Positions 45,418 to 57,977 of a stretch of DNA of 64,000 nt are shown piece after piece. Each line of letters opens with the position of its first letter. The first letter of the stretch is position 1. A program made the position numbers and the translations under genes. This stretch comes from Notospermus geniculatus (lineage: Eukaryota > Nemertea > Pilidiophora > Heteronemertea > Lineidae), in the NCBI GenBank assembly GCA_002633025.1, contig NMRB01000400.1:217097-281096 (forward strand). The letters are read 5' to 3'. The notes below the pieces were generated by a model. That model was not told the origin of the DNA. It worked only from the letters and a program-made list of their open reading frames with translations, and did no database searches.

Positions 45418-45514
45418 CAGGGGCCACATTTATGAAGCCCTATTGTTCACTGACTGCCTTACAATAGATTTGCGTGAACGCAAAGTTGCGAAGGCTTCAT
45501 AAATATGGTCCCTG
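45418..45514. mobile_element. CAGGGGCCACATTTATGAAG palindromic MITE
   Basis: Inverted ends CAGGGGCCACATTTATGAAG and CTTCATAAATATGGTCCCTG; AGCAG occurs at both sides with one extra base on the right. It is another subfamily of the TTCATAAA palindromes. Confidence 0.6.
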
Positions 45515-45576
45515 ATGAGCAGCAGAGTCAATTGCCTTAACCAAGGCCACAACCCCTACTGGCCCTCAGCATACAC

Positions 45577-45865
45577 CAGGCGAGGATCCAAAGGGGGGTT
45601 GGGGGTCGTGACCCCCCCCCCGCACGCCACCACCAATTGTTTTTTTTTCTTCAATAATTTGCGACAATAAGCAAAAAAACGCGAGAATAAAGCTTCTGTT
45701 TTGATACTGTGTGCCAGGAAATCGCGTCTACGGGCTTCTAGATTTCAAAATTTTCTGGGGGAGGTCCCCAGACCCAGTCGGCGCGGGCATCTTCGGCGCC
45801 CCGCCTGCAACGACAGCCCTCGGCGGCCCTGACCCCCTCTGCCAAAAATCCTGGATCCGCGCCCG
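45577..45865 (+). mobile_element. hAT-like MITE, right flank in a CA microsatellite
   Basis: Termini CAGGCGAGGATCC and GGATCCGCGCCCG with the same interior as 13305-13540 (AGGAAATCGCGTCTACGG and CAGTCGGCGCGGGC). No clean duplication is seen because the right flank is a CACATA/CACACA repeat. Confidence 0.65.
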
Positions 45866-46344
45866 CACATACACATACACGCACACACACCAAACAGATA
45901 AATCACTGGTCAGTAATGAGAAATGACCCATCACTCTTTCTAACCAGTCCACCGCACATTCACGTAATAACCAGGCGAGATTATGACCCAGCAGACAAAA
46001 AAAAAGACATAAACAGAGCATCCCATGGAGGAGCCTGATATATGTCTTTTAGAAATAATGACACTTTGGTTCTTGCCCATGGCATGGCCTTTGTTCACAT
46101 CTAATAGGATATCCCAGCCTCATTTTTCCTAATATTCCTAGGACATCAGGAGAGTTTAATGAAGATGTATTAACAAATACCAGATTTGCTGGATTTTTTT
46201 CATTTTCTTTTCACTGGTGCATCTCTACAATAAGGTTGTATGACATTACTCATTACAAAGACATAGTTGGATGATTTCCTTCTGGTGGTCATAGATGATG
46301 CATCTGAAGTTTCATGTTTGAGTAAGCTGCTGAAATGAACCATC
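45866..46344. other. Non-coding stretch with CA-rich microsatellite at its start
   Basis: CACATACACATACACGCACA follows the MITE; nothing else was recognised. Confidence 0.5.
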
Positions 46345-46780
46345 TTAAAGATAATGTATCACGACTTCATTGTTTACATTCAATGTTTGTAAACATGGAT
46401 GTTTACATTATGTTATTTTGGACTTTTGGGACATGCCAACCCACCAAATTGAATAGTTTCGGTATCAAAAGATTTTCTAGAGGGGCATGCCACCAATAAA
46501 TTAATCATAAGACAAAGAAAGACTAGACACAAACAAACAAAATGTAAATAAACAATGATTTTCGCGGTCCACTAAAATACTTGTTTATTTACATTTTGTT
46601 TGTTCCCAGTCCTTCTCTGTCTTATGAGTAATTTTTTTATGACAGGCCCCTCTGGAAATTCTTTTGATACCGTATTCAATTTGGTGGGTTGGCATGTCCA
46701 AAAGTAAAAAAAAATAATGTAAACATCCATGCTTACAAACATTGAATGTAAACAATGAAGTCATGATACATCATCTTTAA
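46345..46780. mobile_element. Complete palindromic TTAA MITE
   Basis: TTAA at 46345-46348 and 46777-46780. The two ~215-bp arms are inverted copies of one another and meet near GCGGTCCACTAAAAT. Single-arm relatives occur at 787-1042 and behind both R1 genes, so the family exists in full palindromic and half forms. Confidence 0.8.
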
Positions 46781-47934
46781 AGCGAACTGGTCGTGCCAGT
46801 CAAGGTGTCTGAATAGAGAATCAAACGCCGCCATCTTGAATCTATTACAGCACTCACATCGGGAATTTATTGCCGATTGGAGTTGCGCAATTGCTGTGGC
46901 TTTACTGAATTTGAATAGCATTTAGAACACGGTTAACTGCAAATCTAGGTTTAACTAGGGACGTAGTCTGCTAAAATACGAAATTTGTAATTTTGAAATT
47001 GTGAATTTCGTGGGCCGCGAAATTATTTTTATGTCATTTTTGACTGTCGCGACTAATTCCCTTTAATATCCAAAAAAGATTTCCACGATGTAGATAATGA
47101 ATGAGATGTGCCGATTCAAAATTAAGCTAAGACTTTGCCCTGTATCTTGTATTTCTTTACATTAACCTTTGGAAAAAAGGATTTCCACTAATTGTCCCAC
47201 TTTGGACTCAAGGCATGCCCCATCAATCAATCCACGCATTCTAGGATCCAACACCTCAAACAAATCCATAATTGATCCAAAATTTGCTTCGTCGCCCTTT
47301 CACACATCAAAAACAGAAAATATCAATACGGTTTTTGATTCAGTGAAAATATTCAAAGATGCCCATTTTAAGTTTGATCAATAAGCGATGCCACGTATTA
47401 GGATTTCAAGTGTGAACCTACAACGCCGAACCATGAAAATCCTTAATTTGTGTAACTAGTATCCTTTGAACCGGTAAAACTCGCTCGATTAGGTGGTGAA
47501 AGATCAAAGATGTCTCGATATCCATTACTTAACGTGAATTCCCAATGTTCGTAAACTTTAATTGTTGGCAATTTTGGCACAAGATCAGGGCTGGTTTTAA
47601 AAGTGTAAGGTTTTATGAAAAAGTGATTGTAATTTCTTTCCGGTATGTATTAGGTTCAGGCTTTGAAGTGTAAATTACTGATTGGGATCTGGTGGGTTGC
47701 GGTTGGTGGATTGCATGCAGATGCCAGCTTGATGGGAACAGAATGAGCAAAGGAAAATTAGCACCAAGATGATTTCAAGAAAAATCCACCAGCATCCAGC
47801 TTCTGTCTTTCTGTATCACTGTTTGCACGTTTACTGCAAGTGTACAATGTACTTCTATCTGCATGTTGACATTTCTGCATGCAACCCCCATCTCCATACC
47901 AGCAGTTTGTTTAATCTCCATCCCCAACACTCTC
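46781..47934. other. Non-coding stretch, nothing recognised
   Basis: No supported gene or repeat. Confidence 0.5.
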
Positions 47935-48185
47935 AGGAAATAAAAGTGGACATAAGAAATGGGAAATTTTGCACTTTTGCGCAAATATTTCAATTTCTCA
48001 AATTGGGGTAAAGTTTTTTCCCATTTTGAGAAATATCGCCCGAAAAAAATCACATAAATGTCGTGTTATTTTAAGAAAATTTCTGGAAATGGGAAAAAAT
48101 TATATCCCAAGTTGAGAAATTTAAAAACTCGCGCAAAATTCCAAAATTTCCTACTTCTTACTCTCCACTTTTATTTCTTACTCCC
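47935..48185. mobile_element. GGGAGTAAG-type MITE abutting a minisatellite
   Basis: Left end AGGAAATAAAAGTGGACATA, right end TTTATTTCTTACTCCC. The right tip is continuous with the CTACTCCCTTTCTG phrase of the following tandem array. Confidence 0.7.
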
Positions 48186-48384
48186 TTTCTGTTATCTTTG
48201 CTTTCTACAACATTTATCAAGCCAGTGACTACTCTCTTTCTGTTATCTTTGCTTTCTAAAACATTTATCAAGCCAGTGACTACTCTCTTTCTGTTATCTT
48301 TGCTTTCTGAAACATTTATCAAGCCAGCGGCTACTCCCTTTCTGTTATCTTTGCTTTCTAAAACATTTATCAAGCCAGTGGCTA
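48186..48384 (+). repeat. 51-bp minisatellite, 4 copies
   Basis: The period is 51 bp (CTGTTATCTTTGCTTTCT starts at 48189, 48240, 48291 and 48342). It is open on the minus strand as repeats of GLINVLESKDNRKRVVT, but no gene context supports translation. One unit boundary copies the MITE terminus. Confidence 0.85.
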
Positions 48385-49677
48385 GACATGCAACAAACAG
48401 ACAAATACATGTACCTCAATCTGCACAGAGTACAATATTTTAACTGTCTCATGAACCAGAAATTTTTCAAATTTATATTCTTACATCACTTTTTCAGGAT
48501 AGCGATAACTGCCTTAACAGCACACATCACAGCAAATCACACTTTTTTTCCACACTGATGTTAATCACATAATCAAAGTGACAAAATTCTGCCTCTTCCC
48601 TTGGCTTAATAGAATAATGCGTCTTGAAACAGTTCAAATTCCCCACCGGGGTTTGCCACCAAGAGTACAAGTTGAAAGTGTTTTTGTTCTTGTCGCCTTT
48701 TTTAGAACAAGCTAAGAGAAAGGAGATCTTAATTTAAAGGTTTAATCTTGTTACGGTATGTTGGAACAAAGATACACTCGTCCCCAGTGTTAAGTTGGTC
48801 AAATAGACCTACTAAACACTGGCATGATTGGCGCCAAAAGTGAAGGTTCATCAATAGACGGCGCTGTTTGACGAAGGGCCCAATCATAAGCCATCATCAC
48901 AGACGCCGCCGTAACACACTTTCTGATTGGTTAAGATACGTGTACAAAATGTACACCGTATATTCATACTCGCGGCAGATTCCCAGCAGGGATTCCCCGA
49001 ATCGGACAGCTAACGCCGTCTTTTAGTGATACTATGAGGCTCGCATCAACTGAAGCAGTTTCAGAGCGCGGGTAAGGTAGTGGGTAGTGGCTTGAAACTG
49101 CGGGAGGAGTTTAGAACAAAGGTGGCATAAGCGAACTTTGGCATCTTCTTTTCAAGACACTACCGGTATTGTAAAAGGACATTAAGTGGACACTCTATTA
49201 GAGATTATAGTCAAATGAGGTCCGACCCGATGAGTCCTCAATGGGTCCAGTGGATACGACACTCCTCACCAATGGCCACTCGTCTTGAGGCCAAACTGCT
49301 ATGATGGGCAAAACTGACAATGAAAATACTCAAACCTAAGCAAAGAGGAATCCTATATAATGGAAAAATAATACAAGTTGTCTTATTTTACAGAACCAAC
49401 AGATCTGAATGACGCTTACATATCCTATCAGGATTCTGAGTGTTTCGACTAATTCACTTGAAGAAAATCTCATTTAGGGTATCCATTACGACAAGCAAAT
49501 GAAGGAGTCAAGTTAGACAAGAACTGGATCTTGTTTGGAATCGACTCTCTTGTTTAGATTAAAACCGCAAGGACTTGTTCCACATAAGAATGCAATCCAG
49601 AAGATAAGATGCAACGATTTGGTGTTTGAAGGAGGTCTCGGAGTTTATGAGGTGACCGAATACAAATCTTGTATTGG
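48385..49677. other. Non-coding stretch, nothing recognised
   Basis: No supported gene or repeat. Confidence 0.5.
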
Positions 49678-49811
49678 TTGTACCATAAAGGAATCAAACA
49701 TAAAGGTTTAACTGCAAACGATCAAGTAACTGAGGGATACACTTCATGTGTTGCCACCAGATGTCTCTCACTGCCTGAATTTTGGCTTTACGTAATATGC
49801 AGGAGCTTCAA
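49678..49811 (-). repeat. Dispersed ~135-bp repeat, reverse copy
   Basis: Reverse complement of 17082-17216 and 29126-29260. Short + strand frames here are by-products. Confidence 0.7.
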
Positions 49812-51008
49812 CTTTCTTTATGGTAGTGGGGTACATGAATCTGTCAACTTGATGCCTTGAATTCCATTTCTGAGGATAACAGAGATATTTTCAGCACAAT
49901 TAATGTTCCATGTGCAAATGTACGTTAGCCTATTCAGATATACACAGATGACCCTGCGCTCTCATCGTTCGTGGGGGTTCTCATCAATTCAGTCCTTTTG
50001 TATCATAAGATCAACTAGTCTGAATTCAACAAAATTAGCACTAAACATGCAGAAGGGTCTTGCCTATCATATGGAAGAGTCAGAATGCAAATCTGTTGAG
50101 GTTTAAAGGGATAGTGTCCATATTTACAAAATGCTAAATTTGTAAGTTGAACCTTTATGATTTATTCTTTATGGTAGTACTAATACCACAATTAATAAGG
50201 AAAAATTCGGTGTGTGCGAATCTCAAGTCCAAACTGAGAGGCGGTTGTGTCTATTACCAGGGGACTTCTTTAGTATAAGATATTGGCATTTTCTTTATCG
50301 CGTGACATGGGGTGTCAATCACACCAGAAAACAGGTGAAAAAGGTTGCCATTTACCCTCGAACAAAATATTCTTAAGGTGTCTCGAAAACCAACAAGCAT
50401 CACGCACCACATTTCAACTTAACCTGGCCACTCTCACAAGTGCAGAATTATACTGTGTAATAAGGAAAATGTACGTCCTGATCTGGCAAACCTTTCACGA
50501 ATTACTTCAAATTTGCCTTTTCTTGCTCTGCTCACCCAATTTAGTCTAATTCAAACCTGCTAATATCGCGCTAGACCCACCAAGCCACAATTAGAGACCC
50601 GTTGGTCCAGAGGGACCACTTGCCTACGGACAAGATTTAGCAATAAGGAATTATCCCAGTGATAAAGAATTCCCAAAGACACCAGCAAAATTGGATATTT
50701 CAAGGAATGTCAGTCAATTACTGGCACTGGGTATGAGCTGGGAGGGACCTTAACAAACTTAAGAGGAAATGAACTGGAGAATGGGGCAAATGTTAACTCA
50801 TATTGGACCAATAACGCCTTTGATTCTACAAAGGTTCGCAGGACATCCATTCATTTAATGGAAGTTTCCACACATCTTTGTTGTTGTGCTTTAAAGACAC
50901 TCAAAGGGCCTTCAAGTTTGGGTTTTTAGACAACAGAGTCCTAGACCAGCACAGGCATTTTATAGTGACTTCTCTTTTGGTTTCATCTTTGGTTACATCT
51001 TTATTGTA
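49812..51008. other. Non-coding stretch
   Basis: 50883-50985 is related to 51510-51605 on the other side of the next element (shared AAAGACACTC, AACAGAGTCCTAGAC and CTTCTCTTTT-type phrases), a local direct repeat that now flanks it. Nothing else was recognised. Confidence 0.5.
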
Positions 51009-51508
51009 CAGTGGAACCTCGGTAAGTGGACCACCCACGCGACTGCAGCAAGTGGTCCACACATAGGTGAGGTGGTCCTGTTCCCGAAATTGTCAGACCA
51101 AATGTGAAATAGGCCTATATTGCAGTGTATTTCTGCCAAAACTTAAAGGACACTGTTTGAATTACCTCATCTTCTCACATGCCATGAAATACGATTAAAG
51201 GATAGTGTTAAGTGTTACAACCAGTAGGTCTATAGTGAGTGGTGAGATAGGCACAACAGAACCTCTGTTATGTCTGATCTAGATTATCAGTCCAGTTTTC
51301 TTTGAGTTTACAGCCACTAGGTGGTGAATTTTGATCTTTGGGACTGCCAATTTGAATGGTCCCGGTCCGGATACCGAGGTGGTCCTGTTACCGAGGTCGC
51401 GTTAATGGAAATTAATGATACATGTAAAGTAATCGGGACTGGACTAAAGTAGTCCACTAAGGTGAGGTGGTCCCGTTACCGAGGTGGTCCCAAACCCAGG
51501 TTCCACTG
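51009..51508. mobile_element. pogo/Tigger-like MITE (Tc1/mariner superfamily)
   Basis: Termini CAGTGGAACCTCGGTAAGTG and complement GGTTCCACTG are flanked by TA (51007-51008 and 51509-51510). CAGTGGAACCTCG is typical of Tigger-type ends, and internal repeats of GAGGTGGTCC(T/C)GTTACCGAG lie near both termini. It is non-coding. Confidence 0.75.
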
Positions 51509-51669
51509 TATGTGCTCTGAAGACACTCATATGGCCATCAAGTTGGGATTCTTGAGATAACAGAGTGCTAGACATCAGCCTAGGCACTATACAGTGACCT
51601 CTCTTTTAGAAGGAAGCACCTCCGAGTCTGGTGATGTCTGCAAGACGGATGGATCACAGCCATGGGGGT

Positions 51670-51757
51670 AGGCCTACAGGCCGGGTGATGCACCCCCTAA
51701 GCCTACAGGCCGGGTGATGCACCCCCTAGGCCTACAGGCCGGGTGATGCACCCCCTT
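51670..51757 (+). repeat. 29-bp tandem repeat, 3 copies
   Basis: The unit GCCTACAGGCCGGGTGATGC followed by ACCCCCTAG begins at 51672, 51701 and 51730. GC-rich relative to its surroundings. Confidence 0.85.
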
Positions 51758-53760
51758 TACATTGACAAGGTACAGTTTTAATCTTCTTCGTTCACTCTGA
51801 AGTTGCATTTATATGGGTGAAACCATCCAGGAGTATCTTCAGCAGTTCAGAAGCAGTTCTGACTTCTATTCACCAGAGGTCTCCCCAAACAAGCCACAGT
51901 CCGTGTTTCTTCATTGCCATTTTATGGTCGCCCATCACCACCGAAGAGCGCTGTACATCATGAATATGAAATACACAGCCATCTTATGCAATTTTGGGGT
52001 GAATTGGACAAAAAATGATTGTGGGCTGTTGTAATTTTGCTGAAGTATTGGCATCACTTTTAAAAACTAAAGGCTTCAATTCCACTTATAAGGTGCTTCA
52101 GTAAATGTTGAACAGAAAATTACTAATTATATATTGATGTTGCGCCGAGATAAATATGTTTTAATTTCTCTTTTACTCTTTTTTCTTTGTTTGACTATTA
52201 ATAATTGAGGATTTTAAGGGCTCTTCACTCAAGGGCCACTTTTTCAATGTTCAACATTTGTTTAACTTGAAATGTATTACCTACTTTTTTCCTCCTGTGC
52301 CTCTGATGGCGGAAGGGGTTCACACACTTTTATATGTACCGGTAATGATCAAAAAATTAAAAATCTCGTGTTATTGCTAAGCCTGGGGGAGATTCTCATT
52401 TCCACAGTTAATGACATGATATTTTTTATTGACTGCGCCGCGATACTTAGCCACAATTAGTGGCAGTACTCAAATCAACACTTATTAAGTCAATGGTACT
52501 TCGTATTTGTTTGTGCATAACTCATAACGAATTTTCCTGATTCTTTTCATCGAGCAAACATACTCGTAGCAATAAGTTATGCAGATTAACCAGAGATGGC
52601 ATAAGGTCTACTGCCAATTAGTCCATGCTTCTTCATTATGGTATAATTCTTAACGGAACAGCATAATTTTTTTTGTTTGATGCCGAAAAGGAAGATTCCA
52701 TGATCCAGGAAGGAACAGAGCGAGGTTACAGCATCCTCGCACCCAGGGTCTTCACAACCGGCTCCCCTTCTCGCACTTGGTTCAGAGGGAGGGCACGACC
52801 GGACCTGAGATTAGACCTTCCAACAAAAAATGAGTTCTCCAACATGACGTCGTGGCCATTCATTGTCCAATCATGATAAAACACTACCGAACACATCGTC
52901 TCAAGACAATTATTTTACCAAAACCTTTGTGCCCATGGCCCGCTTGACCAGCTCAGCTGCCATCGGCCATTGAAAGGTATTACATGTTAAAGCTGCTGAC
53001 GTCATATGGTGAGAACTGTCACACCGCCATCTTTGTTGGAAAGGTCTAGTCGTAAAGGGCTAGGCTATGAATAATCTAATGTCAAAATTCTTTGTTTGTG
53101 CTGTCCTTTTGAAAAAAAGATGCGATCGTTTTTTCCCTATTGGCACCACAGGAATTTGATAAAAATGATCTTGACATGTATCCCTTTAAGAATATTTTCT
53201 CAACGCAGTGGCTGCCTGAACTGCTAATTAGTCGAGTCGAATAACCACCTTCTCTGCTGTACTTGTCATCCAGACAAGGAATGATAAATAGAAATGTTTC
53301 TCAATGCACAACACCACACAAAAATCACTGCAGAGAAACCATACTGGGTGACTAATTACCGGACGTCGTTAACGGTGACCTAGGCAACGGAAGACAAAGA
53401 CCTTTCATCTGTCATGTGACCTGGATGCATAAATTACAAGACGGAACTCCGCTGAATAATTAATTACGTGATGTGGACACTAATTGCAATTGTTGGCATC
53501 CATGCCATGTCAGCTTAAGCTGGCAGAGAGATCACTATTTTTTACACTGACGCATCGCAAGATTCTTTCTTCTTTCTTCAAAGTGAGGGTGACAGAAGAC
53601 CTAAATGTACACCAAGGATGTTTTGCTCAAACAACTATAAATTTTCTGTATAAAAGTGCATTGGTGGATGATTTAGTAAAGGTGAGCTGAACCCTTAATC
53701 ATCAGAGGTGAAAATGAAACATAATTTAATATTTTTATTTGCAATTCTTTTTTGAAGAAC
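51758..53760. other. Non-coding stretch with a dispersed repeat
   Basis: 52845-53050 shares phrases with 26700-26870 and 39880-39965 (CATTCATTGTCCAA, GTGCCCATGGCC, CCGCCATCTTTGTTGGAAAG). No gene was recognised. Confidence 0.5.
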
Positions 53761-53964
53761 CAGGGCAGATTCAGGATTGACAGAAAGCCCAAACGGCCGG
53801 GGTCTGGGGGCCCTCCCCCATAAAAATTTCACAATTTTTAAGTGCTTTAGATGCATTTTCCTGGCATCTGAGAGCAAAATACTCGAATTTTTATCTGATT
53901 AAATATTTTCTTGTTAAAAAATCATTGCTCTGCTAAAAATAGCCCCCCCCCCGGATCCGGCCTG
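53761..53964 (+). mobile_element. Eroded hAT-like MITE with 6-bp TSD
   Basis: CAGGGCAGATTCAGG ... GGATCCGGCCTG is flanked by AAGAAC at 53755-53760 and 53965-53970. The interior includes GGGGTCTGGGGGCCCTCCCC, shared in form with 60220-60475. Confidence 0.65.
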
Positions 53965-53970
53965 AAGAAC

Positions 53971-54581
53971 TCTAAGTATAGAGGATGGTCAAAGTGGTGC
54001 AATGCGGACACGCCCTGTTTCCTCAAGGGTTACGGGTTCAATATTTGGGCTGATTCATTCATACTACGCTAAGAGAGGGAGGTCCCGGCTGCCATATCAA
54101 TGCTTTCCAAGAATCTCCCTCCCGGAAATGGACTGTCCCCCAGACTCACTCAGATCTTCCTGCTGCTTCCTGCAGATAAATTTTTGGTGCAGGCAACAAC
54201 TATAAGGAATGTCCTTCTACAATATATTTCATCACATATCTGTATATGCCACTTTTTGTATCTGTGAGTTCCAAGTACATGTAATTGTATAGTCATTATT
54301 TGTATCCAAGAGTTCTTTTGGTAACATTGAGATATTGATCCCAATTTACCTCTCTTGCCCAAACCGTCATCAGAATCCCCGACACAAAATAGCATATATT
54401 CAGCATACCTGGAGCATATCTAGAGCACACAGCATGGAGCATAACGGTAGCACATATTCAGCATATGTTCCATTAGTGCTGCATTTTGAAGCAGCACACA
54501 ATCAGCACATTCCAATGCCAAATGCAAAATACTCAAATGCAGCCATCATGTGCCATGTATTTCAACACCACAGAATTTTTT
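53971..54581. other. Non-coding stretch
   Basis: 53995-54040 is faintly tRNA-like (GGTTCAATATT) but too degraded to call. 54390-54510 repeats AGCATA/AGCACA-type words. Confidence 0.4.
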
Positions 54582-57500
54582 GTCAAACTACAAAGGAGTT
54601 AAAAATGCCCATTCGTTGAATATGGAGAAACCGTGGTACCAATCAAGACTGGAAGCAGGACGCTCCTGATGAAGCTGCAGGAACATCACCTGTGTTTCAA
54701 CAATTTATGGCCAGATGGCAGCACAGGTACTGTGGGTTGAATTGAACAGTGAAGCAAGCGATACTGCCAATGCTCCTGCTATTGATGCTTTTGCTTTTGA
54801 ATGTTGTGAAACTCCTTTGAAGACAAAACATGGAGCCACATCAAGTAATGCCAGGATTACGTTACAGGTGACAATACTAAATCGTTCACACTCAAGAAAA
54901 GGAAGAGGCCTTAAATTTGTCTAACTGAGAGTATGGCCGTAAGATAATAGAAGGTCTTCAGTTATCATTCAGAAGTAAAATAAAATGTCAATGCATAATA
55001 TAAGACACCTGTGAAATTTTCGTTTTCGACTGCTGTTCTTTGAGATGTGTAGCTCCTGCATGGTAGATCACTTAGCCTCCTCAACCCAAGGGCAAGGATG
55101 CTTCAATTTCCCTGGGTGAAAACCCTTCCCATTGAGCAAAGCCTGCAACAGAGACTTAATGGGACAGAGGTCACATGATCAGCACATCCAATAGTTCAGG
55201 GATTAAAACAGCTTATCGGCTTACTGGCCTGTCATACAGGCACTGATTCTTAATATTGGGCTATTGAGAAGAAAATCCTGACATCAATTAAAGGAAGATT
55301 CACGTGATCAAAAAGTAATTTTCATAAGACGAAGAAAGAAAATATTTGAGAGTGCATGCAGTAACTTATTAAACGACCATGAAATTCAAATAATTTCAAA
55401 AAGACTAGGTAAAGGTAGATATAATACGACAGAAAAAATATCACTAGGGTTGTTTGGTCGTCGTTCAACACAAATGGGACGACAGTACTTTAAGGATGTG
55501 TAAAAAATAGACTTTAAGGATGTGTAAAAATAGACTTTAGGGATGTGTAAAAATAGACTTTAAGGATGTGCACAAATAGAACTTAAGGATGTGTCAAAAC
55601 AGAATTTAAGGATGTGTAAAAATAGACTTTAAGGATGTGTAAAAAATAGACTTTAAGGATGTGTAAAAACAGAATTTTAAGGATGTGTAAAATAGACTTT
55701 AAGGATGTGTAAAAAATAGAATTTAAGCATGACTTGTGTAAAAGTAGAATTTAAGGATGTGTCAAAATAGAATTTAAGGATGTGTAAAAAATAGACTTGA
55801 AGGATGTGTAAAAAATGATAGTCATTGCAAGGATTTTCACTTTCATGTCTCTTTTCGTGAGATAAGGATGTTTGTATATCCAGTGACCGCAACCATTCAT
55901 CGTAGACGATTGATAGATCTGGTGTCAAAGCTAACGACATGAGAAAGTGCCATCATTAATAATGCCACGATGAACATGCGAAAAGATTCATTAAAATGAA
56001 CTAGTCTCAACTCCAAATGATGATTTTAATGAATTGTGACATTCATATTCTGCGAAAACGATAATATTTGTTAACCCCTAAAGTATGGTTAACTTGAAAT
56101 TCAGAATCAGAGTTAGGAATAAACGACAGGTGAAATGTCGTTATCATTCGGGGGGGGGGGGCAAATTCAAGTTAAGTTTTNTCAAATAATGGAGTTAAAA
56201 ATACCCATTCTTTGAATATGGAGAACACCGTGTTACCAATCAAGACTGGAAGCAGGACGCTTCTCACGAAGCTATTGGAACACCACCTGTGTTTCAACAA
56301 TTTATGGCCAGATGGCAGCACAGGTACTGCGGGTCGCAGTGATACTGCCAATGCTCCTGCTAGTATTGATGCTTTTGAATGTTGTGAAACTCCTTTGAAG
56401 ACAACATGGAGCCACATCAAGTAATGCCAGGATTACGTTACAGGTGACAATACTCAATCGTTCACATTCAAGAAAAGGAAGAGGCCTTAAATTTGTCCAA
56501 CTGAGCGTATGGCCGTAAGATAACAGAATGTCTTCAGTTATCATTCAGAAGTAAAATATGATGTCAATGCATAAGACACCTGTGAAATTTTCGTTTTCGA
56601 CTGCTGTTCTTTGAGGTTGTGTAGCTCCTGCATGGTAGATCACTTAGCCTCCTCAACCCAAGGGCAAGGATGCTTCAACTTCCCAGGTGACCCCTTCCCA
56701 TTGAGCAAAGCCTGCTACAGACACTTAATGGGACAGAGGTCACATGATCGGCACATCCAATAGTTCAGGGATTAAAACAGCTTATCGGCTTACTGGCCTG
56801 TCATACAGGCACTGATTCTTAATATTGGGGCTATTGAGAAGAAAATCCTGACATCAATTAAAGGAAGATTCACGTGATCAAAAAGTAATTTTCATGAGGC
56901 GAAGAAAGAAAATAGTTGAGAGTGCATGCAGTAACTTATTAAACAGACATGAAAATCAAATATTTTCAAAAAGACTGGGCAAAAGGCCAGATATAATACG
57001 ACAGAAAAAATATCACTAGGGTTGTTGGTCGTTCAACATAAACGGGACAGCAATACTTTAAGGATGTGCAAAAATAGACTTTAAGGATGTGTAAAGAAAT
57101 AGACTTTAAGGATATGTAAAAAATAGACTTTAGGATGTGTAAAAAATTAGACTAAGGATGTGTAAAATAGACTTTAATGATGTGTAAAAATAGACTTTAA
57201 GGATGTGTAAAAATAGACTCTAAGGTGTGTAAAAAACAGACTTTAAGGATGTGAAGTAAAAAAATTGACTTTAAGGATCTCTAAAAAATGATAATCATTG
57301 GAAGGATTTTCACTTTCATGTCTCTTTTCGTGAGATAAGGATGTTTGTATATCCAGTGACCGCAACCATTCATCGTAGACGATTGATAGATCTGGTGTCA
57401 AAGCTAACGACATGAGAAAGTGCCATCATTAATAATGCCACGATGAACATGCGAAAAGATTCATTAAAATGAACTAGTCTCAACTCCAAATGATGATTTT

Positions 57501-57640
57501 AATGAATTGTGACATTCATATTCTGCGAAACGATAATATTTGTTAACCCCCAAGTTAACTGGAAATTCAGGATCAGAGTTAGGACCAGTGAAATGTCGTT
57601 ATCATTCGGGGGGGGGGGGCAAATCCAAGTGCGGTTTTAA
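54582..57640 (+). repeat. Tandem ~1.5-kb block duplication joined at an N
   Basis: Block 1 is 54582-56180 and block 2 is 56182-57640, with the same order: a GAATATGGAGA segment, GGCCAGATGGCAGCACAGG, a GGATGTGTAAAAATAGACTT minisatellite, and a closing poly-G. The single N at 56181 lies exactly at the boundary. No gene family was recognised; short frames such as 54715-54924 are not conserved in frame between the blocks. Confidence 0.85.
55490..55815 (+). repeat. ~24-bp minisatellite, ~14 copies (block 1)
   Basis: The unit is about CTTTAAGGATGTGTAAAAAT plus AGA, with one- to two-base length variation in the A run and occasional inserted bases. Block 2 carries a shorter array at 57055-57290 (about 10 copies). 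Confidence 0.85.
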
Positions 57641-57976
57641 AGGGAGACTCCATCCATTGTGTAAAATTGTGAATTTTTGAAATATCGTTAATACATCCCA
57701 TTCATTGATAACTGCAACATGTCATTTTTTTTAAATCAGCAAACTCATCATTTTAAGCATTTTTATTGCATCCCAAGGGGACCATTGCACAGCACATGTG
57801 ATGTCACCTGTGCCCAGTGCATATTTATCAAGGTACAACCAATAGGCCTAGGCAGTCACAGAATTAGCTAATTCACTAGGTCGTCAGCCTACTGACACTA
57901 GTGACATCACAACTCATGGCAATAGTCTCTATGGATTGATAAAAATTCAAAAGTTAACAATGAGTGGAGTCTCCCT
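57641..57976. mobile_element. TTAA-flanked MITE, third family
   Basis: TTAA at 57637-57640 and 57977-57980; termini AGGGAGACTCCATCCATTGT and complement ACAATGAGTGGAGTCTCCCT. It is inserted at the end of block 2; block 1 ends at the corresponding place. Confidence 0.8.
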
Positions 57977-57977
57977 T

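Noticed and set aside
48158-48373. 71-codon minus frame with 17-residue repeats
   Set aside because: It is the translation of a 51-bp minisatellite next to a MITE, with no conserved context.
54617-56430. Myotubularin-like phrase (PVFQQF) in one frame of the 54.6 and 56.2 kb blocks
   Set aside because: Only a few residues match, the flanking signature motifs are missing, and the frame is not kept between the blocks.
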